Counted from the first letter of the stretch, positions 44,940 to 53,628 are shown. The stretch: 64,000 nt of DNA from Microcoleus sp036704825 (GCA_036704825.1 JAUBSN010000022.1:1-64000), one strand, 5' to 3'. Notes: generated from the sequence alone by a model not told the origin. A program made the numbers and translations.

Positions 44940-46280
44940 ATGACCGTTAAACCCCGCCGCTATCACATCACTACTTTCGGATGCCAGATGAATAAAGCCG
45001 ACTCGGAACGGATGGCCGGCATTCTGGAAAATATGGGCTTTGAGTTCTCGGAAGACCCGAACGAAGCTAGCTTGATTCTCTACAATACTTGCACGATTCG
45101 CGACAATGCCGAACAAAGAGTTTATTCTAACCTCGGAAGGCAAGCTCATCGCAAGCGCCAAGAACCGGGTTTAACTTTAGTTGTAGCTGGATGCGTCGCG
45201 CAGCAGGAAGGTGAAGCGCTGCTGCGGAGAGTGCCGGAATTAGACTTAGTAATGGGGCCGCAACACGCTAACCGACTTGAAGATTTGCTGGAACAAGTTT
45301 TTGAGGGCAATCAAGTTGTGGCGACTGAAGCTGTTGAGATTATGGAGGATATTACTAAGCCGCGCCGCGACAGCAAGGTGACTGCTTGGGTAAATGTAAT
45401 TTACGGCTGCAATGAACGCTGTACTTATTGTGTTGTCCCGAATGTTCGCGGGGTTGAACAGTCGCGAATGCCGGAGGCAATTCGGGCGGAAATGGAGGAT
45501 TTGGGCCGTCAAGGTTACAAGGAAGTAACTTTATTGGGGCAGAATATTGATGCTTACGGGCGCGATTTGCCGGGGACAAAACCGGACGGCAGCCACCAGC
45601 ATACTTTGACGGATTTGCTTTATTTTTTGCAGGATGTGCCTGGTGTCGATCGCCTCAGATTTGCTACTAGCCACCCGCGCTATTTTACGGAGAGATTGAT
45701 TAAGGCTTGTGCGGAATTACCGCAGGTGTGCGAACACTTTCACGTTCCTTTTCAGTCGGGAGATAATGATATTTTGAAAGCGATGTCGCGGGGTTATACT
45801 CAGGAAAAATACCGCCGGATTATTGATACAATTCGCCGTTATATGCCGGATGCTTCGATTACTGCGGATGCGATCGTCGGTTTTCCTGGGGAGACGGAAG
45901 CGCAGTTTGAGAAGACTCTGAAGTTAATCGAAGATGTGGGTTTCGATTTGGTGAATACTGCGGCTTATTCGCCTCGCCCGGGAACGCCGGCGGCTTTGTG
46001 GGAAAATCAGTTGAGTGAGGAGGTGAAAGCCGATCGCCTGCAGCGGATCAATCATGTAGTCACAACAACGGCGATGGAACGATCGCAGCGCTATTTCGGA
46101 CGCACTGAAGAGGTTTTGGTGGAAGCCCAAAATCTTAAAGATTCAACTCAAGTGATGGGACGCACTCGCGGCAATCGCCTCACATTTTTTAAGGGCGATA
46201 TTGCTGAATTGGCGGGTAAAATTGTGCGGGTTAAAATTACAGATATTCGCGCTTTTAGTTTGACGGGAGAAATGCTGTAA
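44940..46280 (+). CDS. miaB: tRNA methylthiotransferase MiaB
   Basis: 446 residues from the ATG at 44940 (MTVKPRRYHI); codons upstream are rejected because the conserved N-terminus starts here. Adds the 2-methylthio group to N6-isopentenyl-adenosine 37 of tRNA. Auxiliary cluster cysteines at 15, 51 and 85 (TFGCQMN, NTCTIRD, AGCVAQQ); radical-SAM cluster at 157/161/164 (YGCNERCTYC); C-terminal TRAM domain (about 380-446, RTRGNRLTFF...VRVKITDIRAFSLTGEM). Full length. Confidence 0.97.
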   Translation: MTVKPRRYHITTFGCQMNKADSERMAGILENMGFEFSEDPNEASLILYNTCTIRDNAEQRVYSNLGRQAHRKRQEPGLTLVVAGCVAQQEGEALLRRVPELDLVMGPQHANRLEDLLEQVFEGNQVVATEAVEIMEDITKPRRDSKVTAWVNVIYGCNERCTYCVVPNVRGVEQSRMPEAIRAEMEDLGRQGYKEVTLLGQNIDAYGRDLPGTKPDGSHQHTLTDLLYFLQDVPGVDRLRFATSHPRYFTERLIKACAELPQVCEHFHVPFQSGDNDILKAMSRGYTQEKYRRIIDTIRRYMPDASITADAIVGFPGETEAQFEKTLKLIEDVGFDLVNTAAYSPRPGTPAALWENQLSEEVKADRLQRINHVVTTTAMERSQRYFGRTEEVLVEAQNLKDSTQVMGRTRGNRLTFFKGDIAELAGKIVRVKITDIRAFSLTGEML

Positions 46281-46380
46281 GCTGTTGGGGCATTTAAATT
46301 GTATGTCAAGAAATAATCAAACTATGACTGGGGAGTTTCTTCGAGACCGCCCGCAATATACAATTTAAATTCGCAACAGC
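46281..46380. repeat. 100-bp palindrome after miaB
   Basis: Arms GCTGTTGGGG-CATTTAAATTGTAT and ATACAATTTAAATTCG-CAACAGC enclose about 50 bases. It starts directly after the miaB stop and may serve as its terminator, or be a MITE remnant. Confidence 0.7.
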
Positions 46381-46473
46381 TTATGCTTAATTCTTAGTTT
46401 CTGTCGCATACTTCCTGTGATAGCTGCGCTAACTGCGTGTATATTTGTCGAAAAGTCCTAGGAGTAGTGAAAA

Positions 46474-47547
46474 ATGACAAAGATGCGGATCGGGCTATTG
46501 TTCGGGGGGCGATCGGGCGAACACGAAGTCTCAATTAGTTCGGCGCGGGCGATCGCCCGTGCCCTCGCTGCGGAGGAAAATGCCTCTAAATACGAAGTTC
46601 TGCCCTTTTACATTCAAAAAAACGGCCGCTGGTTGTCGGGAACATTACCGCAACAAGTCTTAGCCACCGGAAAACCTCTGGAAATAGACGAACAAGCAGG
46701 ACAAGACGACTCTCCCACATCTCGACAGTTTCCTAATTTTAATGCTGTAGATGTTTGGTTCCCTGTTTTGCACGGACCAAACGGTGAAGACGGTACGGTG
46801 CAAGGATTGCTGAAATTAATGCAAGTTCCTTTTGTCGGTTCCGGGGTTTTAGGTTCGGCGCTGGGAATGGATAAAATTGCCATGAAAATGGCTTTTGCTC
46901 AGGCTGGTTTGCCGCAGGTAAAATACATCGCTGTCAACCGTTCCGAAATCTGGTCTAATCCTTGCGTTTTCCCCAAACTATGCGATAAAATTGAAGCTGA
47001 TTTGGGCTATCCTTGCTTTGTAAAACCGGCTAACTTGGGGTCGTCTGTGGGGATTTCTAAAGCTCGATCGCGCGCTGAGTTAGAAGCAGCCCTCGACAGC
47101 GCCGCCAGCTACGACAGGCGGATAATTGTTGAAGCGGGTGTGGTTGCTAGAGAATTAGAATGTGCAGTTTTGGGTAACGACAACCCCAAAGCTTCAACGG
47201 TGGGAGAAATTACTTTTCAAAGCGATTTCTACGACTACGAAACTAAATATACCCTGGGACAAGCCGACTGCTCAATCCCGGCAAAAGTCAGCGGTGCGAT
47301 CGTCTCGCAAATCCAAGAAATGGCAGTGCAAGCATTTTTGGCTGTAGACGCGGCAGGTTTAGCGCGAGTAGACTTTTTCTACATTGAATCAACCGGAGAA
47401 GTTTTGATTAACGAAATCAACACTTTTCCAGGCTTTACAGCTACCAGTATGTATCCGCAAATGTGGGCAGCGGACGGCATTTCTTTCCCGGAATTAGTAG
47501 ACCGTTTAATTCAATTAGCTCTCGAACGGCACGGGGAAAAAGGTTGA
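46474..47547 (+). CDS. ddl: D-alanine--D-alanine ligase
   Basis: 357 residues, ATP-grasp enzyme joining two D-alanines for peptidoglycan, in the cytoplasm. Start IGLLFGGRSGEHEVSISSA, then FPVLHGPNGEDGTVQGLL, CFVKPANLGSSVGISKA, VVARELECAVLGN, ATP-grasp metal site LARVDFFY...VLINEINTFPGFTATSMYP. AGGAG lies eight to ten bases before the ATG. Full length. Confidence 0.97.
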   Translation: MTKMRIGLLFGGRSGEHEVSISSARAIARALAAEENASKYEVLPFYIQKNGRWLSGTLPQQVLATGKPLEIDEQAGQDDSPTSRQFPNFNAVDVWFPVLHGPNGEDGTVQGLLKLMQVPFVGSGVLGSALGMDKIAMKMAFAQAGLPQVKYIAVNRSEIWSNPCVFPKLCDKIEADLGYPCFVKPANLGSSVGISKARSRAELEAALDSAASYDRRIIVEAGVVARELECAVLGNDNPKASTVGEITFQSDFYDYETKYTLGQADCSIPAKVSGAIVSQIQEMAVQAFLAVDAAGLARVDFFYIESTGEVLINEINTFPGFTATSMYPQMWAADGISFPELVDRLIQLALERHGEKG

Positions 47548-47809
47548 ATCGCGCGCTGCAAAATGCTGCCTTGCCAACAGGAAAATATATTTTTTTTCGC
47601 AGGTGATATATCCATACCAGCGGAAACGATATAACATGGTTGTGGCAGGCAGTGCCTGCCAGCAACCCAATTTCCGCTGCGGGTCGAGCAACTGGGAATT
47701 TTCAGCGGTCGGGTATAAATAAATGCAACATAAAATGGTTAACGGAGAACGGCAAATAGCAGTGTCAATCTCACATCTTGCATCTCAAATTTTAGCTCGA
47801 TTAACTTAG

Positions 47810-48892
47810 ATGAGACGTTTCACTCAACTGCCGCAGTGGTGGACTTACGGACTGGTATTTCCCCTAGCGGTACTCAACTGCTGGTTAGCCCTCCTAGTCT
47901 TTGAATATTTTCGCGCCCTGATTACAGTTTTGGTAGTGGCTACAGTGCTGTCTTTTTTGCTGGATTATCCAGTGCGCTTTCTGCACAGATACGGCATGAA
48001 GCGCGATCGAGCAGTTTTGTCGGTATTGTTTTTGACTTTACTGCTATTGGTGGTTTTAGGTGTCACTCTGGCCCCGATTCTGCTAAACCAAATTACTGAA
48101 CTTGCCACCCGACTGCCGACTTGGATAGTTTCTGGTACAGAACAGATTGAAGCGTTTCACAAGTGGGCGGAAAATCGCAATCTCCGCATTGATGTTAGCG
48201 GTTTGACTACCCAATTGAGCGATCGACTTTCAGCTCAATTACAATCTCTCACTGGCGAAGTTCTCAAATTTGGCTTGGGTGCGGCAGACAGTTTGTTGAA
48301 TTTCCTGCTGACAATAGTTCTGACATTCTACTTGCTCTTGCACGGCGATCGCCTCTGGGAAGGTTTGTTTAAATGGTTTCCCTCCAAGCTGAGCTTTCAA
48401 TTGCGACAGTTATTAGCGCGAAGCTTCCACAACTACTTCGTCGGCCAAGCAACTTTGGCGGGTTTGATGGGACTGTCGATGACTGTTGCTTTTTTAATTT
48501 TGCGAGTTCCTTTCGGACTGCTGTTCGGTTTGGGTGTGGGTGTAATGACCATAATTCCCTTCGGGGCACCTTTAAGTATTTGCATTGTCAGTTTGCTGAT
48601 CGCATTAAACAACTTTTGGCTCGGCGTTACCGTTTTAGTTGTTGCTACAGTAATCGATCAAGTAATTGAAAGCGGGGTTGCTCCTCGGTTATTAGGCGGT
48701 TTTATCGGTCTCAATCCCGTGTGGATTTTAGTGGCGCTGCTGGTGGGGGTTAAGGTGGCGGGAGTAGCCGGTTTGTTAGTTGCTGTGCCGATGGCTGGTT
48801 TTATTAAGAATACTGTTGATATTTTGGAAATTTCGAGGCACAAGTCGAGGGAAATCGATTCGGTTAGTTCCATTGAACCTATGGAGCAATAA
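47810..48892 (+). CDS. AI-2E family (PerM/UPF0118) membrane transporter
   Basis: 360 residues with about eight hydrophobic spans. Early pair LVFPLAVLNCWLALLVFEYF and VLVVATVLSFLLDYPV, a soluble region about 100-150, then FLLTIVLTFYLLLHGDRLW, VPFGLLFGLGVGVMTIIPFGAPL and the end GVAPRLLGGFIGLNPVWILVALLVGVKVAGVAGLLVAVP, all family marks. Some relatives export AI-2 or act as Na+/H+ antiporters; function here is open. A 262-base spacer with a TGGCAGGCA-GTGCCTGCCA palindrome near 47643 precedes it. Confidence 0.9.
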   Translation: MRRFTQLPQWWTYGLVFPLAVLNCWLALLVFEYFRALITVLVVATVLSFLLDYPVRFLHRYGMKRDRAVLSVLFLTLLLLVVLGVTLAPILLNQITELATRLPTWIVSGTEQIEAFHKWAENRNLRIDVSGLTTQLSDRLSAQLQSLTGEVLKFGLGAADSLLNFLLTIVLTFYLLLHGDRLWEGLFKWFPSKLSFQLRQLLARSFHNYFVGQATLAGLMGLSMTVAFLILRVPFGLLFGLGVGVMTIIPFGAPLSICIVSLLIALNNFWLGVTVLVVATVIDQVIESGVAPRLLGGFIGLNPVWILVALLVGVKVAGVAGLLVAVPMAGFIKNTVDILEISRHKSREIDSVSSIEPMEQ

Positions 48893-48939
48893 AATTGCCA
48901 ACTAGGTGAAAGTTTTAGATTTTCACAGAGTTTTTCCGG

Positions 48940-49068
48940 TTATTTTGACTTAGGTTTAGCTAGTACTTTAGCTTGAGGATTTACAGGTTTTTTACTTGCT
49001 GCTTGAGGTTTAGGCTTTCCGGGTGCTTTAGCTCCTGTGGTGGATGCAGCCGGAGTGAAAAACCGCGT
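48940..49068 (-). pseudogene. Tail of a lost Lys/Pro/Ala-rich protein
   Basis: An open stretch of 42 codons ending at the TAA 48942-48940 reads like a low-complexity basic tail (KPKPQAASKKPVNPQAKVLAKPKSK-type composition), typical of a histone-like or ribosomal protein C-terminus in cyanobacteria. Upstream it meets a stop at 49071-49069, and there is no start codon. It looks like the 3' end of a gene whose 5' part was lost. It could also be chance; composition is the only support. Confidence 0.35.
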
Positions 49069-49418
49069 TTATACGTTAACGCCGATCGCTCACAACGAAG
49101 ATTTGGCGTATAAACCAGGTTTTTGTGAGTCCCGGATTGTTGTTGACTTCGGATATCAATTTTTTTGTGAAATTTTCGCGAGAAATGCGGAATATCCGAG
49201 CTGGCTACCGTAGTTTGTATTGTCGCGCTCAGACAGCAATTCGCCAGTGCCGACCAAGTTCGATCGCTCTCAAAAGCTCGAATCAACAAATTGCTTGCGA
49301 TTGTCCGGTTTCTACCCCAGCTTGTAGGGTAAACCCCACCAGTCAACCAGGGTTCATCAATGCTTGAATTAAAATTAAACAACCTTTGGTTGTAATTTAA
49401 TTACAGTAGGTGCTAAAA
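49069..49418. other. Intergenic before the HtrA gene, no gene seen
   Basis: 350 bases. Frames on both strands have no family resemblance. The HtrA promoter should lie near 49350-49400, where AT-rich words occur, but no box pair is certain. Confidence 0.45.
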
Positions 49419-50705
49419 ATGCAAAACCATAATTATAACTCTCGTTCTAGCTCCCACCAAATCAATACTGTGTCAACCAAAAATATGCCTGCGGCTCAGC
49501 GTTCTAGCACTTTTGCTTTCCCGAAAAAAATTGCTTTTTTATCTCTCCTTTTACTCGGTTCCACTGCAACTGTTGGGTGCAATGCCCTAACTTCTCAAGT
49601 TCCTGGAAGTTCTAACGCGATTCAAGCTCAACCTTCACCTGCAGCACCGATCTCAGCATTGCCTGCAAATATATTACCCTCTCAAGACTCTAATTTTGTC
49701 ACTAAAGTTGTTCAGGAAGTCGGCCCGGCAGTGGTGCGGATCAATTCTTCTCGCACGGTGACGAATCAAGTTCCAGATGAAATCCCCGAACAATTTCGCC
49801 GCTTCTTCGGCCCGGAATCTCCCATTCAACCGGGAAATCGAGTAGAAAGGGGTTCGGGTTCGGGTTTTGTTTTTGGTTCCGACGGCCGCATTTTGACTAA
49901 CGCTCACGTTGTTGACGGTGCGGATACGGTGACGGTAAAACTGAAGGACGGCCGCGAATTTGTGGGCAAAGTTTTAGGCATCGATACAGTTACTGATGTG
50001 GCTGTTGTTAAAATAGAAGCTAACAATTTGCCTGTGGTGAATTTGGGCAAATCTGAAGAATTACAGCCGGGAGAATGGGCGATCGCGATCGGCAATCCCC
50101 TCGGTTTGGACAATACTGTGACTGTGGGAATTATTAGCGCTACAGGCCGTTCTAGCACCGCTGTCGGCGTTCCCGACAAGCGCGTCAGCTTTATTCAAAC
50201 CGACGCTGCGATCAATCCCGGCAATTCCGGCGGCCCGCTGCTGAACCAGCGCGGTCAAGTTATCGGCATGAATACGGCGATTATTCAAGGCGCTCAAGGA
50301 TTGGGTTTTGCGATTCCGATCGATCGAGCACAACAAATTGCCGACCAATTAGTAACAACCGGAAAAGCCCAACATCCTTATCTCGGCGTTCGGATGTTGA
50401 GCATTACTCCCGAAGTCAAGAGAGAATTCAATCAAAATCCCAACACCCAATTGAGGCTGACTGAAGATAAAGGCGTGTTAGTTTTGGGAGTTGCCAAAAA
50501 TTCTCCGGCGGCACAAGCTGGAGTTCGCCTTGCCGATGTGATCAAGAAAATCAACGGTACAGAAGTAACTGATGCTGGCAGCGTACAGCAAATTGTCGAG
50601 AAAAGTACAGTGGGCAGCGATCTGCAGCTTGAATTGAGCCGCGGCGGACAACCTGTTAGTGTGGCGGTGAAAGCGGGTGCTTTTCCAGCGGATCGGCAGC
50701 GGTAG
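49419..50705 (+). CDS. HtrA/Deg-type serine protease
   Basis: 428 residues from the ATG at 49419; a GTG three codons upstream is possible. Export signal near 35-58 (KIAFLSLLLLGSTATVGC), maybe a lipobox at VGC. Trypsin-like domain about 90-300: His in ILTNAHVVDGAD, Asp in VTDVAVVKIEA, Ser in INPGNSGGPLLN. One PDZ domain about 315-420 (YLGVRMLSITPEVKREFNQNPN...GVLVLGVAKNSPAAQAGVRLADVIKKING). Cyanobacterial Deg proteases (HhoA, HhoB, HtrA) act in periplasm or lumen in protein quality control; which one this is needs a tree. Confidence 0.95.
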   Translation: MQNHNYNSRSSSHQINTVSTKNMPAAQRSSTFAFPKKIAFLSLLLLGSTATVGCNALTSQVPGSSNAIQAQPSPAAPISALPANILPSQDSNFVTKVVQEVGPAVVRINSSRTVTNQVPDEIPEQFRRFFGPESPIQPGNRVERGSGSGFVFGSDGRILTNAHVVDGADTVTVKLKDGREFVGKVLGIDTVTDVAVVKIEANNLPVVNLGKSEELQPGEWAIAIGNPLGLDNTVTVGIISATGRSSTAVGVPDKRVSFIQTDAAINPGNSGGPLLNQRGQVIGMNTAIIQGAQGLGFAIPIDRAQQIADQLVTTGKAQHPYLGVRMLSITPEVKREFNQNPNTQLRLTEDKGVLVLGVAKNSPAAQAGVRLADVIKKINGTEVTDAGSVQQIVEKSTVGSDLQLELSRGGQPVSVAVKAGAFPADRQR

Positions 50706-50712
50706 AATTGTT

Positions 50713-50853
50713 GATTGAAACTTAGATCCTGTACCATTGTCAATAATCCTTTTATGAACAGGCTTTCCGGCCTGTTCCACAAGAAAACTAATTCTTTTGT
50801 GGAACGGGCATGTTGCCCGTTATTGAGAATGGTGCAATATCTAAGTTTTAATC
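50713..50853. mobile_element. 141-bp MITE-like element with long imperfect terminal inverted repeats
   Basis: Left arm GATTGAAACTTAGATCCTG... and right arm ending ...TATCTAAGTTTTAATC are reverse complements over about 32 bases with few mismatches (ACCATTGTCAAT / ATTGAGAATGGT inside). The centre holds two more inverted pairs, ACAGGCTTTCCGGCCTGTTC and ACGGGCATGTTGCCCGT, and CCACAAGAAAA/TTTTGTGG. No coding capacity. No clear target duplication was identified. Confidence 0.8.
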
Positions 50854-50900
50854 GGCTTGGTCTGTGAGAATGGTTTAAACCTCCGGCGGGATATCGGGGG

Positions 50901-51093
50901 CAGTGCTGTTTCATTCTCGGTTGATGGGGAGATGGCCCGATGGGGATCGGGGGAGATGGGGAGAAAAGCCCCAATCAAGAGAGTGATTAATTTTTGAGCT
51001 TTTGAGTCATCCCTTATACTGCCCTTCTCCCCATCCCCCTCTCCCCCCATCTCCCGATCGTTTGAGTTTTTTGGTGAGAATGAAACAGCCCTG
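50901..51093. mobile_element. 193-bp MITE with 18-bp ends and perfect 10-bp target duplication
   Basis: Left end CAGTGCTGTTTCATTCTC (50901-50918) and right end GAGAATGAAACAGCCCTG (51076-51093) are inverted copies with one mismatch. The element is flanked on both sides by ATATCGGGGG (50891-50900 and 51094-51103). The interior is itself partly self-complementary (GGGGATGGGGAGA-type and TCTCCCCATCCCC-type stretches) and has no gene. A 10-bp duplication fits mobilisation by an IS4-like transposase encoded elsewhere; that family link is inference. Confidence 0.88.
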
Positions 51094-51112
51094 ATATCGG
51101 GGGTAGTCATTA

Positions 51113-51129
51113 TAGTAAGTTACCATAAT
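51113..51129. promoter_or_regulatory. Near-palindrome before the ferredoxin-MBL gene
   Basis: TATAGTAAGTTACCATA reads almost the same on both strands (TATxGTAA-G-TTACxATA). It is 28-44 bases before the ATG at 51157, a usual operator position. It contains GTTAC, also the core of the operator-like motif upstream of psbA and acsF, but in a different arrangement. Confidence 0.45.
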
Positions 51130-51156
51130 GTATATGGGTTATTAAGAGGTATAAAA

Positions 51157-52029
51157 ATGGCTAACATTAATCGGAGGCGTACTGAAAATATTAACGGTAA
51201 CTTTTATGTAGATAGTACCTGTATTGACTGCGATACTTGTCGGTGGATGGCACCTGAAGTATTTACTCAAGCAGGAGAACAGTCTGCAGTTTACCACCAG
51301 CCAACTAATGAAACTGAAGAAATGCGATCGCTCGCAGCTCTTTTGTCTTGTCCCACAAGTTCGATCGGCACTGTTGAAAAACCCAAAAACATCAAAGAAG
51401 TTCAGCAACAGTTCCCCGCACTCGTAACAGAAAATGTTTATCACTGCGGCTACCATTCAGAGAAATCCTACGGTGCTGCTAGCTATTTAATTGTCCGTCC
51501 AGAGGGCAATATTTTAGTTGATTCTCCCCGTTTTGTGCCGCCGCTAGTCAAAAACATAGAAGCAATGGGCGGCATTCGCTATCTGTACTTGACTCACCGC
51601 GACGACGTAGCAGACCATCAAAGATACCGCGACCATTTTGGGTGCGATCGCATTCTCCATGCTGACGAAATTAACGCGGATACTCGCAGTGTAGAAATTC
51701 AATTGTCGGGCAGCGAACCACATCAAATAGCCGATGATTTGTTGATTGTACCTGTTCCCGGCCACACGAAAGGTCACACAGTTTTGCTTTACAATGACAA
51801 GTTTTTGTTCAGCGGCGACCATCTTGCTTGGTCGGAAAGTTTGCAGCAGCTAGTTGGCTTTCACGAAGTCTGTTGGTATTCTTGGCCGGAACAAATCAAA
51901 TCTATGGAGAATTTGGCTAATTACTCGTTTGAATGGGTGTTGCCGGGACACGGCCGCAGGTACAATGCCGATCGACAAACAATGAGCAATCAAATGCAAA
52001 AGTGTGTTGCTTGGATGGTAAATGCTTAA
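51157..52029 (+). CDS. Ferredoxin-like plus metallo-beta-lactamase fusion protein
   Basis: 290 residues. N-terminal ferredoxin-like part (1-70): DSTCIDCDTCRWMAPEVF with Cys22, 25, 28 and a fourth cysteine, Cys65 (LLSCPTSSIG), a pattern for one 4Fe-4S cluster. A metallo-beta-lactamase domain follows (about 95-285): THRDDVADHQRY in place of HxHxDH, PVPGHTKGHT, LFSGDHLAW and VLPGHGRR. The first metal motif is a variant, so two-metal catalysis is uncertain. The fusion suggests an electron-linked reaction or a redox-sensing hydrolase. AAGAGG stands before the ATG and a near-palindrome TATAGTAAGTTACCATA lies about 40 bases upstream. Likely part of the low-oxygen island, on context only. Confidence 0.85.
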   Translation: MANINRRRTENINGNFYVDSTCIDCDTCRWMAPEVFTQAGEQSAVYHQPTNETEEMRSLAALLSCPTSSIGTVEKPKNIKEVQQQFPALVTENVYHCGYHSEKSYGAASYLIVRPEGNILVDSPRFVPPLVKNIEAMGGIRYLYLTHRDDVADHQRYRDHFGCDRILHADEINADTRSVEIQLSGSEPHQIADDLLIVPVPGHTKGHTVLLYNDKFLFSGDHLAWSESLQQLVGFHEVCWYSWPEQIKSMENLANYSFEWVLPGHGRRYNADRQTMSNQMQKCVAWMVNA

Positions 52030-52040
52030 TGCGATCTGGT

Positions 52041-52676
52041 TCATAACTCCGACTCAGCCAGATTCATTTGACCCCGGTAGCCTGTGAAAATCCGACTGCC
52101 ATCTTTGAGAATATGAATCTCAATCCGATCGCTCGCCCAAGTGAGTCGATCCCCAAAAGCAGGATTGAAAAGATGTACGCGCTGGTTGCTGGAAGAAACG
52201 AGAGAATCGGGTGAGTGGACTGCCAAAGACTGCACGTAGGCACCATCGATTAAAATATCGAGTTGTTCCAGCAACTCCTCAGCACCGGCGGGCCTCTGTT
52301 CCGATCGCAATTGTTCTAAGGTGAAGCCAGTAAACGACATGACATTTAATCCCGCTGCTTTGACTTGGCGTGCCAAATCTGCCAAAGCAGGAACTTGCCA
52401 AAAAGGTTCTCCGCCCGAAAAAGTGACGCCTTGATTGCGAGGATTGCTGAGAATCTGCTGGACAAGGGCATCAACGCTGATTAGCCGATCGATCTCAAAG
52501 GACCAAGAAGCCGGATTAAAACAGCCCGGACACTCCCGCAGACATCCTTGCACCCAGATGACGGCTCGACGACCCGGTCCATTCACTTCCGACTCGTCTA
52601 CATATCCCATGATGTTGAGATAGCCAGGGAGAAATTCTAAAAGCTGAAAATATGGGTTTGTTTTCTGAGGTTTCAT
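52041..52676 (-). CDS. Radical-SAM activating enzyme, NrdG-like
   Basis: 211 residues. Radical-SAM cysteines 45, 49 and 52 in WVQGCLRECPGCFNP, then VTFSGGEPFWQVPAL (SAM-binding GGE), and ILIDGAYVQSL. Like anaerobic ribonucleotide-reductase activases and other small glycyl-radical activators. No glycyl-radical enzyme is next to it, so the partner is unknown. The C-terminal 50 residues (LFNPAFGDRLTWASDRIEIHILKDGSRIFTGY) form an extra strand-rich extension not seen in typical NrdG. Its ATG overlaps the stop of the upstream radical-SAM gene (52673-52676), so the two are translationally coupled. Confidence 0.87.
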   Translation of the reverse strand: MKPQKTNPYFQLLEFLPGYLNIMGYVDESEVNGPGRRAVIWVQGCLRECPGCFNPASWSFEIDRLISVDALVQQILSNPRNQGVTFSGGEPFWQVPALADLARQVKAAGLNVMSFTGFTLEQLRSEQRPAGAEELLEQLDILIDGAYVQSLAVHSPDSLVSSSNQRVHLFNPAFGDRLTWASDRIEIHILKDGSRIFTGYRGQMNLAESEL

Positions 52677-53488
52677 CGGTTCTTTGCCTCTTGTTTTAAT
52701 AATGGGTAACGCACTGGAATTCCTGTGACACGTTCAATGCGATCGCCAAAAACCTGTAGCACTTCAGGATGGACTTGCTTGAGTTGCCTTGTCGGATATA
52801 AACAGGCATTGGGCGGATCGTTCCCTCGTGCTTCTAGCTGATGCGTCAGGGGGCAAAGTCGCGTCGGCGTGTTGAGTTGGATTTCGTCCGGTAATAATGC
52901 TTGCATCCGCCGGATGTACTCTGCCCGATCCTGTTCGTTCCAGTCGGTGAGTAGCATCGTCTGAATTGCCAGGTGTCCTGAATAGAGTTGGCGAAATTGA
53001 AGTAAACCGGCCCAAATGTCCTGGAGGTTGATGCTTGGCATGGGGCGATTGATGCGACAGAATGATTCAGCAGCAATGGCATCAACTTTGACAGCTACCC
53101 AATCGGCGATCGCCAGTTCGTTACACACCGCGCGATCGCCCAGCAAACTGCCGTTGGTCAATACCCCAACTGGCTTCCCGGTCATATCCTTGGCCATAAC
53201 CAGAATTTCGCCTAAATTCAGCGCCAGAGTTGGCTCACCGCTACCGCTGAGGGTGATGGTGTTCGCATCGCCGACAGGGAAGGATTGCAGATCCTGTTGA
53301 ATTTTCCGAGTCGGGACAAAAATCTGGCGGTGGCAACTTTGGTGCTCAATCTCACCTAACTGGCAATAGACACAGTTAAACGAGCAAGTAGAATCAGGCC
53401 CGATCGGATCGATCCCTAGCGATCGCCCAAAGCGCCAGGATTGCACTGGGCCGTAAACAGAAGTGAAGGGTTTAGTGACAGCAGACAT
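52673..53488 (-). CDS. Radical-SAM protein, MoaA/NifB-like fold
   Basis: 271 residues from the ATG at 53488 (MSAVTKPFTSVYGPV); the frame upstream is repeat DNA. Radical-SAM cysteines 35, 39, 42 in DSTCSFNCVYCQLGE; TITLSGSGEPTL is the SAM-binding GE motif; VGVLTNGSLL follows. The domain matches small B12-independent radical-SAM proteins of wide distribution in archaea and cyanobacteria; substrate unknown. It shares a 4-base overlap with the NrdG-like gene, forming a two-gene operon. Placed in the low-oxygen island it would profit from protection against oxygen, but its role is inferred only from this. Confidence 0.87.
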   Translation of the reverse strand: MSAVTKPFTSVYGPVQSWRFGRSLGIDPIGPDSTCSFNCVYCQLGEIEHQSCHRQIFVPTRKIQQDLQSFPVGDANTITLSGSGEPTLALNLGEILVMAKDMTGKPVGVLTNGSLLGDRAVCNELAIADWVAVKVDAIAAESFCRINRPMPSINLQDIWAGLLQFRQLYSGHLAIQTMLLTDWNEQDRAEYIRRMQALLPDEIQLNTPTRLCPLTHQLEARGNDPPNACLYPTRQLKQVHPEVLQVFGDRIERVTGIPVRYPLLKQEAKNR

Positions 53489-53518
53489 GGCTTTAGCTCG
53501 AGCTCCTATATTTTTATT

Positions 53519-53618
53519 AGGACTTACGCAAAAAACCCGGTTTCTATGAAAAATCGTCGCTATTCCTGAGAGATATTGACGCAGAAACCGGGTTTTTGGT
53601 CTCTCATGCGTAAATCCT
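53519..53618. repeat. Palindromic element AGGACTTACGC/AAACCCGGTTTC
   Basis: Left arm AGGACTTACGCAAAAAACCC then GGTTTCT, right arm AGAAACCGGGTTTTT then GCGTAAATCCT, about 100 bases, near-perfect ends. A diverged copy lies at 63254-63335. It also gives a hairpin that could end the desC message. Confidence 0.85.
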
Positions 53619-53628
53619 GTTGGTGATT

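Noticed and set aside
48981..49382. 133-codon minus-strand frame before HtrA
   Set aside because: No ribosome site, no family resemblance, and it overlaps the likely HtrA promoter.
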